NCBI GenBank assembly: GCA_030612725.1
Contig: JAUWNJ010000013.1
Location: forward strand, 1 to 64,000
DNA: 64,000 bases
Reading direction: 5' to 3'
DNA from: Planctomycetales bacterium
GTDB taxonomy: Bacteria > Planctomycetota > Phycisphaerae > SM23-33
Positions 42,755-51,504 of the stretch are shown piece by piece. The position numbers and the translations under genes were made by a program. Position 1 is the first letter of the stretch; each line of letters starts with the position of its first letter. A model generated the notes under the pieces. That model saw only the letters and a program-made list of their open reading frames with translations, ran no database searches and was not told the DNA's origin.

Positions 42755-45253
42755 ATGAAATCCTTTGCGATAGCGAGAATCGTTTGTCTGGCATTGTTGA
42801 TGCTCATTACATCGGTTGATGCTGGAGAAAAGTCGGACCGTGTGGATTCTTATGGCGATCCCCTGCCTGCCGGTGCGGTGGGGCGTCTGGGAACGCTCCG
42901 GCTGAGGCATGGGGATTCAACTTTTTCGGTCGCCTTCTCGCCGACCGGTAAGGTATTCGCCACCGGCGGGGGGCGCGACGGAAAGATTGTCCTCTGGGAC
43001 GTCAAAACCGGAAAGAGTGTCGCGACGCTCACAGGCCATAAAAGTACGGTTTCCTGCCTGGCCTTCTCGCCCGACGGAAAAACGTTGGCTTCCGGCGGAC
43101 ATGACAAGACGGTCCGCTTGTGGGACGTCGCAGCCGGTAAGGAAACACAACGGACGTTGTCCAAAAACCGCATTTTCACCCTGGCCTTTCATCCTGATGG
43201 GAAAGCGATGGTGTTCAATGCCGGTAGGAAACTGTACCTTTGGCATCCGGCCAGGCCGAAAGACGGTCTTGTCCTGCTGGATGGACAGAAGAAGCAGGGG
43301 TCATCTTCGATCCTCGTCGTGGCGTTCCTGCCCGACGGTAGAATTGTCTCCGGTTACCATGATAAGACTATCCGGTTCTGGGATGCCACCACGGGTAAGC
43401 AGACCGACAAGATTGATTCGGCCGGCGGGGCGGTTACCAGCCTGGCCGTCTCACCGGATGAGAAACTGCTTGCCTATGGTTGCGGGGATGGAACCGTTCG
43501 CATCTGGTCGTTCGAACAGAAGAAAGAATTATTCGTCATGAAGGGGTACAAGGTTTGGGTGTCCTGTCTGGCCTTTTCACCTGACAGTAAGACGCTGGCG
43601 GTCAACAGCGGTGGGGACAGCACCGTCCGCCTGTGGGATCTGGCAGCGAAGAAAGAAATCAGGCGGCTTCCCGGCAGCGGGGGCAAGTGGAACTGTCTGG
43701 CGTTTTCACCGGACGGCAAGACGCTGGCCATACTGCGGGCAGACAAATCTGCTGGCCTGTGGAACGTGAAGACCGGTAAGAGGGTCCATAACTTCGCCGG
43801 ACACACCGACCAGATATACGCCCTTGCCTTTTCGCCCGACGGTAAGCGCCTGGCGTCGGGAGCGGTTTCCTCGGCATTGGGAGCGAAATCAGGTATCGAC
43901 AGCAATATTCGGATCTGGGACGTACAGCAGCGAAAAGAAATCGTCAAGTGGCCCGCACACGGGACGAGGGGGCCTAGCGGATTGGCGTGGATGCCTGACG
44001 GAAAGGCAATCGTCTCATGCGGGGCAGAAGCATTCGCAGGAATGTGGGATGCAAAGACGGGAAAACCACTCCGCGCCTTCGGACCGCACGGGCGACACGT
44101 TAGCTCGGTGGCAGTTTCTCCCAATGGTAAGATCGTCGCCACCGGCGGAGATAATGACGGGAAGGTGTACCTGTGGAACGCCGCTACGGGTAAGCGGTTC
44201 GACAAATTGGAAAGAAAGGTTGGCAGGAACATCAAACTGGCGTTTTCCGGTACCGGAAAGGCGCTGGCTGCGACGGATTCGGGAAGCATTTACATCTGGC
44301 CGATACCGCCTTTGCCCGGAAAGTCGCCGATTCGCTGCTCCGGGCCGGGGGGATTTGTTCCCCAGATCGGATTCTCACCGAACGGCAGACTGGTCGTTTC
44401 TGCCGGTCATTCCGGGCGGATAGCCCTGACAGACGTCGTCAGCGGACAGCGAATCAGCACGATGAGTCATGGGAGCGGCGTTAACGGCGTTGTATTTTCG
44501 CCCGACGGAAAACTTATTGCATCAGCCGGTAGGGATAAGGTCGTCCGTGTCTGGGAAACTGCCACCGGAAAGCAGGTCCTGGACTTCACAGGCCACACCG
44601 CTAATGTCAACGCCGTCGCCTTCAGCCCCGACGGTAGGACGCTGGCGTCGGCCGGTGCGGATACAACGATTATTCTGTGGAACATCGACCCATGGGTGTG
44701 CCGGAGCGATCACGACAAGACGTCCCCGCTCAAAATGGATGCCTGTAAGCCGTCGTATTTATGGGACAAACTCAAAGGGAGGGAGGAGTCCAGTGACCAT
44801 AACGAATATGCGATTATGTGGGTACTCGTTCGCGCCGGCGACAAGGCTGTCGGTTTGCTGGATATCTTTCTCAAACCCGTGCATATAGACCGTGAACAGA
44901 TGAAACGGCTGATTGGGCAGTTGGACGACGACAAATATAAGGTTCGCAAGCGTGCTTCGGAAGAACTGGCTGGTTTCGGTAATGCGATTGACTCGGACAT
45001 TCGGGAAGCATTGAAGAAACCGACCTCGCTGGAAGCGAAGATTCGTCTGGAGGAATTGCTGAAGGTGGTTTCATATCCGCTGCCGAATACGCCCGAGTCG
45101 CTCCGCAAATACCGGAGCGTGCAGGTCCTTGAATGGATTGGAACGAAGAAGGCTCAGGGAGTCTTGAAGAAACTCGCCGCAGGCCACGCCGGAGCATCGC
45201 TGACACAGGATGCAAAATCCGCCCTCGCCCGAATCGCCTCCCGAAACCGGTAG
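42755..45253 (+). CDS. Exported WD40-repeat protein with C-terminal HEAT-like domain
   Basis: An 832-residue protein with a signal peptide (residues 1-24), the planctomycetal lead-in GDPLPAGAVGRLGTLRLRHG, and about twelve to fourteen WD40 repeats up to residue 650 (SCLAFSPDGKTLASGGHD, TVRLWD, NAVAFSPDGRTLASAGAD), forming two propellers. Residues about 665-832 are helical, with LDDDKYKVRKRASEELAGFG resembling a HEAT-type repeat. WD40 proteins of this sort are expanded in Planctomycetota, often next to ECF-sigma or protein kinase genes; here a FliA-type sigma gene is convergent. No enzymatic motif. Confidence 0.88.
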   Translation: MKSFAIARIVCLALLMLITSVDAGEKSDRVDSYGDPLPAGAVGRLGTLRLRHGDSTFSVAFSPTGKVFATGGGRDGKIVLWDVKTGKSVATLTGHKSTVSCLAFSPDGKTLASGGHDKTVRLWDVAAGKETQRTLSKNRIFTLAFHPDGKAMVFNAGRKLYLWHPARPKDGLVLLDGQKKQGSSSILVVAFLPDGRIVSGYHDKTIRFWDATTGKQTDKIDSAGGAVTSLAVSPDEKLLAYGCGDGTVRIWSFEQKKELFVMKGYKVWVSCLAFSPDSKTLAVNSGGDSTVRLWDLAAKKEIRRLPGSGGKWNCLAFSPDGKTLAILRADKSAGLWNVKTGKRVHNFAGHTDQIYALAFSPDGKRLASGAVSSALGAKSGIDSNIRIWDVQQRKEIVKWPAHGTRGPSGLAWMPDGKAIVSCGAEAFAGMWDAKTGKPLRAFGPHGRHVSSVAVSPNGKIVATGGDNDGKVYLWNAATGKRFDKLERKVGRNIKLAFSGTGKALAATDSGSIYIWPIPPLPGKSPIRCSGPGGFVPQIGFSPNGRLVVSAGHSGRIALTDVVSGQRISTMSHGSGVNGVVFSPDGKLIASAGRDKVVRVWETATGKQVLDFTGHTANVNAVAFSPDGRTLASAGADTTIILWNIDPWVCRSDHDKTSPLKMDACKPSYLWDKLKGREESSDHNEYAIMWVLVRAGDKAVGLLDIFLKPVHIDREQMKRLIGQLDDDKYKVRKRASEELAGFGNAIDSDIREALKKPTSLEAKIRLEELLKVVSYPLPNTPESLRKYRSVQVLEWIGTKKAQGVLKKLAAGHAGASLTQDAKSALARIASRNR

Positions 45254-45307
45254 GCTGGGACGAAGCCCGCCAAAGGCGGATAAACTCTGCGAAGGCCCAG
45301 CTTCAAT

Positions 45308-46099
45308 CTATGAAACCTGGAGTTCTTTCGGACTTTTAGTGAGGTGATTCTTAAGCCGCCCAAGGATGGCGGAGTGCATCTGCGAAACGCGGGACTCCGA
45401 TAAAGCCAATGTCTCGCCGATCTCTTTCATCGTCATGCCTTCAAAGTAGTACAACAGGATAATAAGTCGCTCTGCCCGACTCAATCCCCGCGTAACCCAT
45501 TCTTTGACGTCCTTACGCTGAAACTGGCGGAACGGGTCTTCGCTGCGCTTGTCTTCAAGAACGTCAATTTCCAGAACATCCCTGTTGGAGTCCGTCTCAA
45601 ACCATTTTCGAGACAGACTTATCAGCCCGGTCGCCTGTGAGTCCCGTTGGAGTTTGCGAAATTCGGTCAGGCTGACCTTCATCTTTTTGGCGAGTTCCCG
45701 GTCGGTCGGTTTCCTTCCCAGTTCCATCTCAAGGACACCCGTAGCTTGGGATACTTTGTGGGACCGGCTCCGGACAAGACGGGGCACCCAGTCCATACTT
45801 CGCAATTCGTCAAGAATGGCGCCTCGAATACGTTGAGAGCAATAGGTCTCGAACTTGACGCCCCTGTCCAGGTCGAACGCGTTTATCGCGTCTATAAGCC
45901 CGAACGTTCCTGCCGAGATGAGGTCGTCAACCTCGACTTCCTCAGGCAGGCGAGCGGAAAGACGCTCGGCTGTGTATCGAACAATCGGTAAATAATGTTC
46001 GATAAGCATGTTGCGAATGTCGTCGCTGTGGGTTCTGGCGAATTTTTTCCACGACTGTTGAATTGTCTTCGCGTTGTTTGTTGCTACTACACTGGCCAT
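45308..46099 (-). CDS. FliA/WhiG-type (sigma-28) RNA polymerase sigma factor
   Basis: A 263-residue group 3 sigma factor. Region 2 is LIEHYLPIVRYTAERL...VEVDDLISAGTFGLIDAI, DLDRGVKFETYCSQRIRGAI then LDELRSMDWVPR, which is diagnostic of sigma-28. Region 3 is GRKPTDRELAKKMKVS. Region 4 is LSRAERLIILLYYFEGMTMK and EIGETLALSESRVSQMHSAI. It would direct flagellar, motility or envelope genes; no anti-sigma factor is adjacent. The start is the ATG at 46099 with AAAGGAGTGTGTA upstream. It is convergent with the WD40 gene. Confidence 0.93.
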   Translation of the reverse strand: MASVVATNNAKTIQQSWKKFARTHSDDIRNMLIEHYLPIVRYTAERLSARLPEEVEVDDLISAGTFGLIDAINAFDLDRGVKFETYCSQRIRGAILDELRSMDWVPRLVRSRSHKVSQATGVLEMELGRKPTDRELAKKMKVSLTEFRKLQRDSQATGLISLSRKWFETDSNRDVLEIDVLEDKRSEDPFRQFQRKDVKEWVTRGLSRAERLIILLYYFEGMTMKEIGETLALSESRVSQMHSAILGRLKNHLTKSPKELQVS

Positions 46100-46368
46100 T
46101 ACACACTCCTTTGCTTTTGACCTTATTCGGGTGCAGATCAATTCTCTAAATCGACCAAACTACCCAGTATCTTTATAATGCCTATATTGCCCAGATTACC
46201 TATATCCTCTTGTCTGTCAAGTTTAATTCTCGATAAAAACGCGAAAAAGTTCAGTTTATTCTTTAAATTATTTTTATGTTCTTTGTACCAAAGGGTTTAT
46301 ATTGGCAATTCTGTACTGTGCGAACCTGTAAAATTTGACTGTTGTGATCCATCAGTCCGTATTTTTCA

Positions 46369-46397
46369 TTCACCGCAGTCCTACGGACTGCGGTGAA
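46369..46397. repeat. Perfect hairpin downstream of merR-like gene
   Basis: TTCACCGCAGTCC (46369-46381) and GGACTGCGGTGAA (46385-46397) form a perfect 13-bp stem with a TAC loop, 9 bases after the MerR stop codon. There is no T-tract on the minus strand, so it is not called an intrinsic terminator. Confidence 0.7.
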
Positions 46398-46406
46398 GTA
46401 TCCGGT

Positions 46407-46727
46407 TTAGTCGTCAATTCCTGCAAAATGCCCGCGTATTTCCCGCATCGTCTTCCTCTGCCGTTTGAGTTCTTCGATTACGTCCAGGCGGGAGAAGACT
46501 GATTCATCGTAAAGCCGATGTCCACCGGCAGACCGTCGCGTCTCGGTAATCAGACCCATGATGGTGTAGTTATGGACGGTCTGGCGTGAGAGCCCTGTAT
46601 ATTCGACGACTTCGCCGATCCGGTATAGTTTTTGTGGGATAGGCCTGCATCGTGGGGCAGGGGCGGACCAGGTCGAATTATCCGAACTGTCGGACGCTTG
46701 TTTTGGCGAAACTTTACCAGCAACCAT
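46407..46727 (-). CDS. MerR-family transcriptional regulator
   Basis: A 106-residue regulator. An N-terminal Ser/Pro-rich tail (1-32) is followed by a MerR winged helix: LYRIGEVVEYTGLSRQTVHN with the recognition helix, YTIMGLITETRRSAGGHRLYD with the wing, and FSRLDVIEELKRQRKTMREI as the start of the dimerisation helix. The usual C-terminal effector domain is missing, so it may be a minimal MerR (as in HspR or other short members). AAGGAG precedes the ATG, immediately next to a perfect 26-bp palindrome. Confidence 0.88.
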   Translation of the reverse strand: MVAGKVSPKQASDSSDNSTWSAPAPRCRPIPQKLYRIGEVVEYTGLSRQTVHNYTIMGLITETRRSAGGHRLYDESVFSRLDVIEELKRQRKTMREIRGHFAGIDD

Positions 46728-46740
46728 GTCGCCTAACTCC

Positions 46741-46766
46741 TTTTTACATTTTGCAAAATGTAAAAA
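46741..46766. promoter_or_regulatory. Perfect 26-bp palindrome, candidate MerR operator
   Basis: TTTTTACATTTTG (46741-46753) is followed directly by its exact reverse complement CAAAATGTAAAAA (46754-46766), without a loop. It begins 14 bases upstream of the MerR start codon and overlaps the AAGGAG ribosome-binding site. A loop-free perfect dyad is what a dimeric MerR-type regulator would bind, so autoregulation is inferred. Confidence 0.7.
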
Positions 46767-46845
46767 TAGATTCCCGCGAGGAGTATGTCAACAAGATTTT
46801 CTGAAAAAAGTAAATTTTTTTTGCTGCTCTCCGCCAGCAATACCC

Positions 46846-47001
46846 GCGCACAAAGTTACTGCGATTGCATTGGGAGCGCCTTACGAGCCGCGACCGTGAG
46901 GGAGCGGTCAGACCAGTGCGAGAGTTTTAATGACCGCTCCTTTACAGTCGCGGCTCGTAAGGTGCTCCCCGTACAAGGCGCGTCAACTTTGTACGCCGGG
47001 T
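46846..47001. repeat. Long nested imperfect palindrome, ACGAGCCGCGAC family
   Basis: Inner arms 46871-46910 and 46931-46970 pair at 35 of 40 positions with a 20-base loop (core CTTACGAGCCGCGAC and GGAGCGGTCA). Outer arms 46846-46860 and 46987-47001 also pair (CCCG..ACAAAGTT), extending the structure to 156 bases. Confidence 0.93.
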
Positions 47002-47040
47002 ATAAAATGATGGGCGCCATGTTCTCGCCCGTAACGAAGT

Positions 47041-47124
47041 GAGGTGTTCTACGAAAGGTGGACACCCCTCTTTGCGGCGACAATATACCCTCTCATCGAG
47101 TGTCCGCCTTTCGTAGAGCACCTC
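47041..47124. repeat. Imperfect palindrome, CTACGAAAGG family
   Basis: Arms 47041-47065 and 47100-47124 pair at 23 of 25 positions (GAGGTG, CTACGAAAGG, GGACAC). The loop is 34 bases. It follows the preceding palindrome by 39 bases without sequence similarity to it. Confidence 0.92.
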
Positions 47125-47215
47125 GATGGCACAAAATTAAACTTACATAAAATACTTGATACTATCCCATCCTATGATAATAATCCGCCTCCTCCTCCTA
47201 CTGAAAGGATTGCCG

Positions 47216-48310
47216 ATGCCTGAGTTGGAAAAAATCAAGATTGGGATTATCGGATACGGATTCAGGGCCAGGGGCATAGTCCCGGACATACTGGCCAATG
47301 GCAGTTACCAGGTAACGGCCATTGCCGACATAAACGATGAAGCACTGGAGCAGGCAAAGGGCAATTCCGAACTCCAGGGTGTGCAACTCTACAAAGACTA
47401 TAAAAAAGTCCTGCAGATAGACGACATAGAAGCGGTTTTTGTAATCACACCTCAGTTTGCCCACAGAGATATTGTCGTTGATGCATTCAGTGCGGGCAAA
47501 GCGGTCTATTGCGAAAAACCGATGGCGCTGACGGTTGAACATTGCGACGAGATGATAGAGGCTTCAGAGAACGCGAGCAAAGCCCTCATGATAGGCCAGC
47601 AGATGCGCTACCATGCATATCTTATCAAGATGAAGAGCATGATTGATGCGGGGGGAATAGGCAGGCCTGTAATGTTATGGTTGAACGAGTTCAGAAATCC
47701 TTTTCCCGAAACGATGTTGTGGGCGTTTGACAAAAGCAAGTCGGGTGGATTGCTGATGGACAAGAACTGCCATCATTTCGACATTTTCAACTGGTTCACG
47801 GATTCTGAACCGGTTCAGGTCTTTGCCAGCGGCGGCAGCGACGTAATCCACGAACCGTTCGGTATCAAGAGTAATATCCTGGATAACGCCTGGGTAATAA
47901 TAGACTACGAAAATGGGGCCAGGGCCATGTTGGGAATATGTATGTTTGCCGGGCTGGCCCATCTCTATGAAAGCGGCGTGGGGACGCACATGAGGGAAAT
48001 GGGGGTAATGTGCGAGAAGGGTATGATGCGGACCGAGGGATTCGACCTGGGCAGGAATATCGAAGTGAGATATTCGCACAACAGGAACAGTACCCTGTAT
48101 CGGATGGAGACGGAGGGAAATATCCCCGACCCTTATAATGGAGAAGGTGGTCATGGGATTTTGATGAGGTTTGCCCAGTGTGTGAGGGATGGGACAGCCA
48201 AGCCTGAGGCTTCGGGTCAAATCGGTAGAATGGCGGTCGCCATTGCCCTGGCGGCGGAGAAATCCGCCGAAGAAAAAAGGATCGTGAAAATATCGGAGGT
48301 GTTATCGTAG
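47216..48310 (+). CDS. Gfo/Idh/MocA family oxidoreductase
   Basis: A 364-residue NAD(P)-dependent dehydrogenase. The Rossmann domain starts IKIGIIGYGFRARGI with ADINDEALEQAK after strand 2, and the family signature YCEKPMALTVEHCDEMI follows near residue 100. The catalytic His is probably in DKNCHHFDIFNWF near residue 182. The family oxidises or reduces sugars and inositols; substrate unknown. The ATG at 47216 has AAAGGA upstream and starts the protein; the upstream extension is not family-like. Its codon use is more A/T-rich than aroA. Confidence 0.9.
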   Translation: MPELEKIKIGIIGYGFRARGIVPDILANGSYQVTAIADINDEALEQAKGNSELQGVQLYKDYKKVLQIDDIEAVFVITPQFAHRDIVVDAFSAGKAVYCEKPMALTVEHCDEMIEASENASKALMIGQQMRYHAYLIKMKSMIDAGGIGRPVMLWLNEFRNPFPETMLWAFDKSKSGGLLMDKNCHHFDIFNWFTDSEPVQVFASGGSDVIHEPFGIKSNILDNAWVIIDYENGARAMLGICMFAGLAHLYESGVGTHMREMGVMCEKGMMRTEGFDLGRNIEVRYSHNRNSTLYRMETEGNIPDPYNGEGGHGILMRFAQCVRDGTAKPEASGQIGRMAVAIALAAEKSAEEKRIVKISEVLS

Positions 48311-48532
48311 CGAAGTCGGCAGGTTCTCTGTTCAATATTCAATATTTTCTTTACTGCGATAAAGGTGGGCACGCCACGGCGCATCTTCGACCTGCCTGCT
48401 TAATCTGTCAGTTGCACAGAAGCCAGAAAATCAGATCGCTCACGGGCTTGTCCGCCGGGAACTTCCGGCCTTGACGCAATTATCACAATGGGGGTAGTAT
48501 AAATCCTGCAACTTTTGTTTCAGGAAATTCAT
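48311..48532. other. Spacer before aroA with palindrome-arm remnant
   Basis: A short stretch at about 48325-48350 (TCTCTGTTCAATATTCAATA) matches the outer arm of the TTTCGAAGTAAAA palindrome family, without the second arm, and so may be a decayed copy. No gene seen. Confidence 0.5.
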
Positions 48533-49813
48533 ATGGACTTACTGGTGCAGTCATCGCGTGCATTACGCGGGACGGTTGAGGTCCCGCCGAACAAGTCGCA
48601 CTCCTTCCGCGCGCTGATAATGGCGTGCCTGGCCGAGGGGAAGAGTCGGATTATCTCGCCGGCGGTCTCTGCCGACTGGCTTCGCGGGACCGAGGCGATG
48701 GAGATGTTCGGCGCGAGCATCGAACCTGCTGCCGGCGACAGTTGGGAGATTATCGGAACGGCAGGGCGACTCAAAACGCCCGACGACGTAATCAACTGCG
48801 GAAACAGCGGGATAATCTTCCGATTCTTCACAGCAATCTCCGCCTGCTGCGACGGATATACTGTCCTGACCGGCGACGATTCGATTCGCCACATCCGCCT
48901 GTGCGGGCCTTTGCTGGATGCACTGAGCTCGCTGGGCGCGCAGGCTGTCTCGACTAAAGGCGACGGGCACGGGCCTGTCGTTGTTCGCGGACCTCTAAAA
49001 GGCGGAACCGCCGAGATCGACGGTGCCGACTCCCAACCCGTAAGCGCGCTGCTGATAGCGGCTTCGCTGGCTGAAGCGCCGACCGAATTGATTGTCCACA
49101 ATCCCGGCGAAAAACCGTGGGTCGAGGTAACGCTGCACTGGCTAGGCCGCTGCGGCGTCGAAATCGCCAACGAGGATTTCGCCCGTTACCGCATCCCAGG
49201 CCGGAGCCGGTGGGGCGGATTCGAAACGACCATCCCCGGCGACTGGTCGGCGGCGATGTATCCGATAGTGGCTGGACTAATCTGCCCGGAATCCGAGGTG
49301 CTGATCACAGGCATTGACCCAGCCGACGTTCAGGGCGACAAGGCCGTCCTCGACGTGCTGCAGGATATGGGCGCGGACATAGAAATCACCGACGACGGCG
49401 TCGTAGCCAGATCGTCCGAACTCAAAGGCAGGCAGATCGACTGCAACGATTTCATCGACCAGTTCATGCTCCTGGCTGTCATCGGAGCATTGGCCCAAGG
49501 CGAAACTGCGCTGACCGGAGCGGAAATCTGCCGCCACAAGGAGTGCGACCGGATTACCGAGATGCACAATGCCTTGACGGCTATGGGGGCGGATGTCGAA
49601 GAACGCCCCGATGGCCTGGTTATTCGTCGCAGCAATTTGCACGGGGCCAAACTCACCAGCCGGGCCGACCATCGAATGGTGATGACCCTTGCAGTAGCAG
49701 GCTTGGCTGCGACGGGCACGACCATTATAAGCAACGTCGAATGTGTCAAAAAAACCTTCCCGTCATTCGTGCGGCAAATGGCGGGGATCGGATGTGACGT
49801 GCAGAAACAATAG
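48533..49813 (+). CDS. aroA: 3-phosphoshikimate 1-carboxyvinyltransferase (EPSP synthase)
   Basis: Transfers enolpyruvate from PEP to shikimate-3-phosphate. The 426-residue protein has PPNKSHSFRALIMACLAEG with the N-terminal Lys/Ser substrate site, NCGNSGIIFRFFTA near residue 90, DSQPVSALLIAASLAEAP, the catalytic region FIDQFMLLAVIGALAQGET, HKECDRITEMHNAL, and RADHRMVMTLAVAGL near the end. The start at 48533 (MDLLVQSS) has AGGAA upstream. The chorismate synthase gene follows after 67 bases, so the last two shikimate-pathway steps are encoded together. Confidence 0.94.
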   Translation: MDLLVQSSRALRGTVEVPPNKSHSFRALIMACLAEGKSRIISPAVSADWLRGTEAMEMFGASIEPAAGDSWEIIGTAGRLKTPDDVINCGNSGIIFRFFTAISACCDGYTVLTGDDSIRHIRLCGPLLDALSSLGAQAVSTKGDGHGPVVVRGPLKGGTAEIDGADSQPVSALLIAASLAEAPTELIVHNPGEKPWVEVTLHWLGRCGVEIANEDFARYRIPGRSRWGGFETTIPGDWSAAMYPIVAGLICPESEVLITGIDPADVQGDKAVLDVLQDMGADIEITDDGVVARSSELKGRQIDCNDFIDQFMLLAVIGALAQGETALTGAEICRHKECDRITEMHNALTAMGADVEERPDGLVIRRSNLHGAKLTSRADHRMVMTLAVAGLAATGTTIISNVECVKKTFPSFVRQMAGIGCDVQKQ

Positions 49814-49880
49814 GGACTAGGGACTTGGGACTAGGTAAAAAAACTATGCCCTACGCCCTATATAACAGGAGTATTCAACG
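49814..49880. repeat. GGGACTAGG repeat in aroA-aroC spacer
   Basis: TAGGGACTAGGGACTTGGGA near 49812-49831 is followed by a weakly complementary CCCTACGCCCTATA at 49850-49863. It may be a partly decayed palindrome of the intergenic type. AGGAG for aroC follows. Confidence 0.45.
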
Positions 49881-51215
49881 ATGATGGGTTGTCATTTAGG
49901 AAGGTGTTTTCAGGTTACTGTCGCGGGCGGGTCTTACCAGCCAGGTCTGACGGCGGTGCTTCAGGGCGTCCCAGCCGGGATGCTCCTGACGGAACAGGAA
50001 ATATACGGCGACCTCCTGCTTAGGAAGCCCGGCGCGGATGAACTCTCCTCGCCGAGAAAGGAGCCGGACCTTCCGATTATCTATACAGGTCTGAACGCAG
50101 CCGACACCGTCGAAGGCGCAGGCAACCGGAACCACACAAACGGAACGCCGCTTACGGTCCTGATCCCAAACCTCGACCGCCACTTTATTCACATTAAGCA
50201 ATACCAGGACACGAACCGCACGCCGAGGCCTGGCCATGCGTCATACGCCTCGTTCATCAAGTATGGCCCCGACGACGACGCCATCGGCGCGGGAATCTTC
50301 AGCGGGCGATACACCTCCACAATCGTCGCAGCCGGATACGTCGCCAAGAAAATCCTCAAACTCTGCGGCATTGAGGTCTGCTCGTACATCAGGGAAATCG
50401 CCGGCGTCCGCTGCGACGACGTCGATTGCGATACTGCCCTGAAATACACCGACGCCTATAAGCAGATGCGGCGCGACTACGACCCGTTTTACCAGGAAGT
50501 TTATATCGACGGGCGAATTACGCCGGAGATGCGGCTTCTGGAGAAGATCAGCATCCTGGCCGAGATCGAGAAGCAGATCGACGAGATACGCGCCAAGGCC
50601 CCGAAGATCGACGCAGCCAAAATCCGCGATAAGTACGGCGTGCATCACATCGTCAATTGCCCCGACCTGGCCGCTGCCGATGCGATGGTGGAAGCCTGTA
50701 TGAAGGTCTCAGCCACGGGCGATTCCGCCGGCGGGGTTGTGGAAGTCGTGGCTACGGGCGTTCCGACTGGCTTGGGCGAGCCGGTGTTCAACAAACTCGA
50801 TGCCGAACTGGGACGAATGCTTGGCATTGGAGCCGTCAAGGGCGTCGAGGTCGGCGCGGGCTTTGCCGTCAAAGACATGACCGGCGTTCAGTCCAACGAC
50901 GAGTTGCACTCAGAGGGCGGCAAGGTGGTGTTCGGCTCGAACAATGCCGGCGGGATAACCGGAGGCCTGGCGACGGGCCAGCCGATTGTCGTCCGCCTGG
51001 CGATCAAACCGACCCCGACCATCGACAAGCCGCAGGAAACCATCGACAAGTACACGCTGGAGAACAAGGCCCTGGCGGCAATAACCCGCCGCGACGCGAC
51101 AATCGTAGGCAGAATCTGGCCGGTGGCCGAAAACTTCACCGCCCTGGTCCTCCTGGACAATCTCATCGCACATTTCGGGTATCAGACTCTTATGGAAAAA
51201 GTCAAACCGGCATAA
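49881..51215 (+). CDS. aroC: Chorismate synthase-family protein with altered active-site motifs
   Basis: Forms chorismate from EPSP using reduced FMN in this family. The 444-residue protein retains RTPRPGHASYASFIKYG with the second catalytic His, IGAVKGVEVGAGF and GSNNAGGITGGLATGQPI. However, the N-terminal signature GESHG, which carries the first catalytic His, reads AGGSYQPG, and the C-terminal GRHDPC motif reads TRRDAT. It also has an insert at residues 55-65 (ELSSPRKEPD). It is thus a divergent clade member whose activity should not be assumed, though the aroA neighbour supports it. Its last about 105 bases include the 92 duplicated beyond hicAB. AGGAG precedes the ATG. Confidence 0.8.
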   Translation: MMGCHLGRCFQVTVAGGSYQPGLTAVLQGVPAGMLLTEQEIYGDLLLRKPGADELSSPRKEPDLPIIYTGLNAADTVEGAGNRNHTNGTPLTVLIPNLDRHFIHIKQYQDTNRTPRPGHASYASFIKYGPDDDAIGAGIFSGRYTSTIVAAGYVAKKILKLCGIEVCSYIREIAGVRCDDVDCDTALKYTDAYKQMRRDYDPFYQEVYIDGRITPEMRLLEKISILAEIEKQIDEIRAKAPKIDAAKIRDKYGVHHIVNCPDLAAADAMVEACMKVSATGDSAGGVVEVVATGVPTGLGEPVFNKLDAELGRMLGIGAVKGVEVGAGFAVKDMTGVQSNDELHSEGGKVVFGSNNAGGITGGLATGQPIVVRLAIKPTPTIDKPQETIDKYTLENKALAAITRRDATIVGRIWPVAENFTALVLLDNLIAHFGYQTLMEKVKPA

Positions 51216-51240
51216 CAACATGGGATAAAGTTGTGGTACA

Positions 51241-51504
51241 ATGGCTAGCAAAGATGAGAAACTTCTGAATCGGGTCCTGCATGGTGCTTCTGACGCAAAT
51301 ATTCCATTTGCCGGATTGTGTCGATTGTTGCATAACTTTGGATTTGAGGAACGTATCCGTGGCAGCCATCACATTTTCTTCAGGGAAGGTGTCGAGGAGA
51401 TTTTGAACTTGCAGCCTAAGGGCTCACAGGCGAAATCGTATCAGGTGAAACAGGCCAGGAAAGTAATTCTGAAGTATAGACTCGCAGGTGGTAACGATGA
51501 GTAA
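51241..51504 (+). CDS. hicA: HicA-type toxin (mRNA interferase)
   Basis: An 87-residue dsRBD-fold toxin. PFAGLCRLLHNFGFEERI precedes the catalytic-His strand RGSHHIFFREG, and the C-terminal helix is QAKSYQVKQARKVILKY. HicA cleaves mRNA and is neutralised by HicB. The ATG lies 25 bases after the aroC stop and lacks a good Shine-Dalgarno sequence; a TACAAT box overlaps it. hicB overlaps its end by 8 bases. The pair is bracketed by two copies of the aroC 3' end. Confidence 0.88.
   Translation: MASKDEKLLNRVLHGASDANIPFAGLCRLLHNFGFEERIRGSHHIFFREGVEEILNLQPKGSQAKSYQVKQARKVILKYRLAGGNDE

Larger units (their letters stand above)
46728..47215. other. Divergent regulatory/repeat region between merR and oxidoreductase genes
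   Basis: This 488-base space has no gene. It contains the candidate MerR operator (46741-46766), a 156-base nested palindrome (46846-47001), and a second palindrome (47041-47124). The oxidoreductase promoter must lie in 47125-47200, which is A/T-rich (ACTTACATAAAATACTTGAT) but not assignable. Confidence 0.6.

Noticed and set aside
46369-46397. Perfect hairpin behind merR as an intrinsic terminator
   Set aside because: No T-tract follows on the minus strand; listed only as a hairpin.
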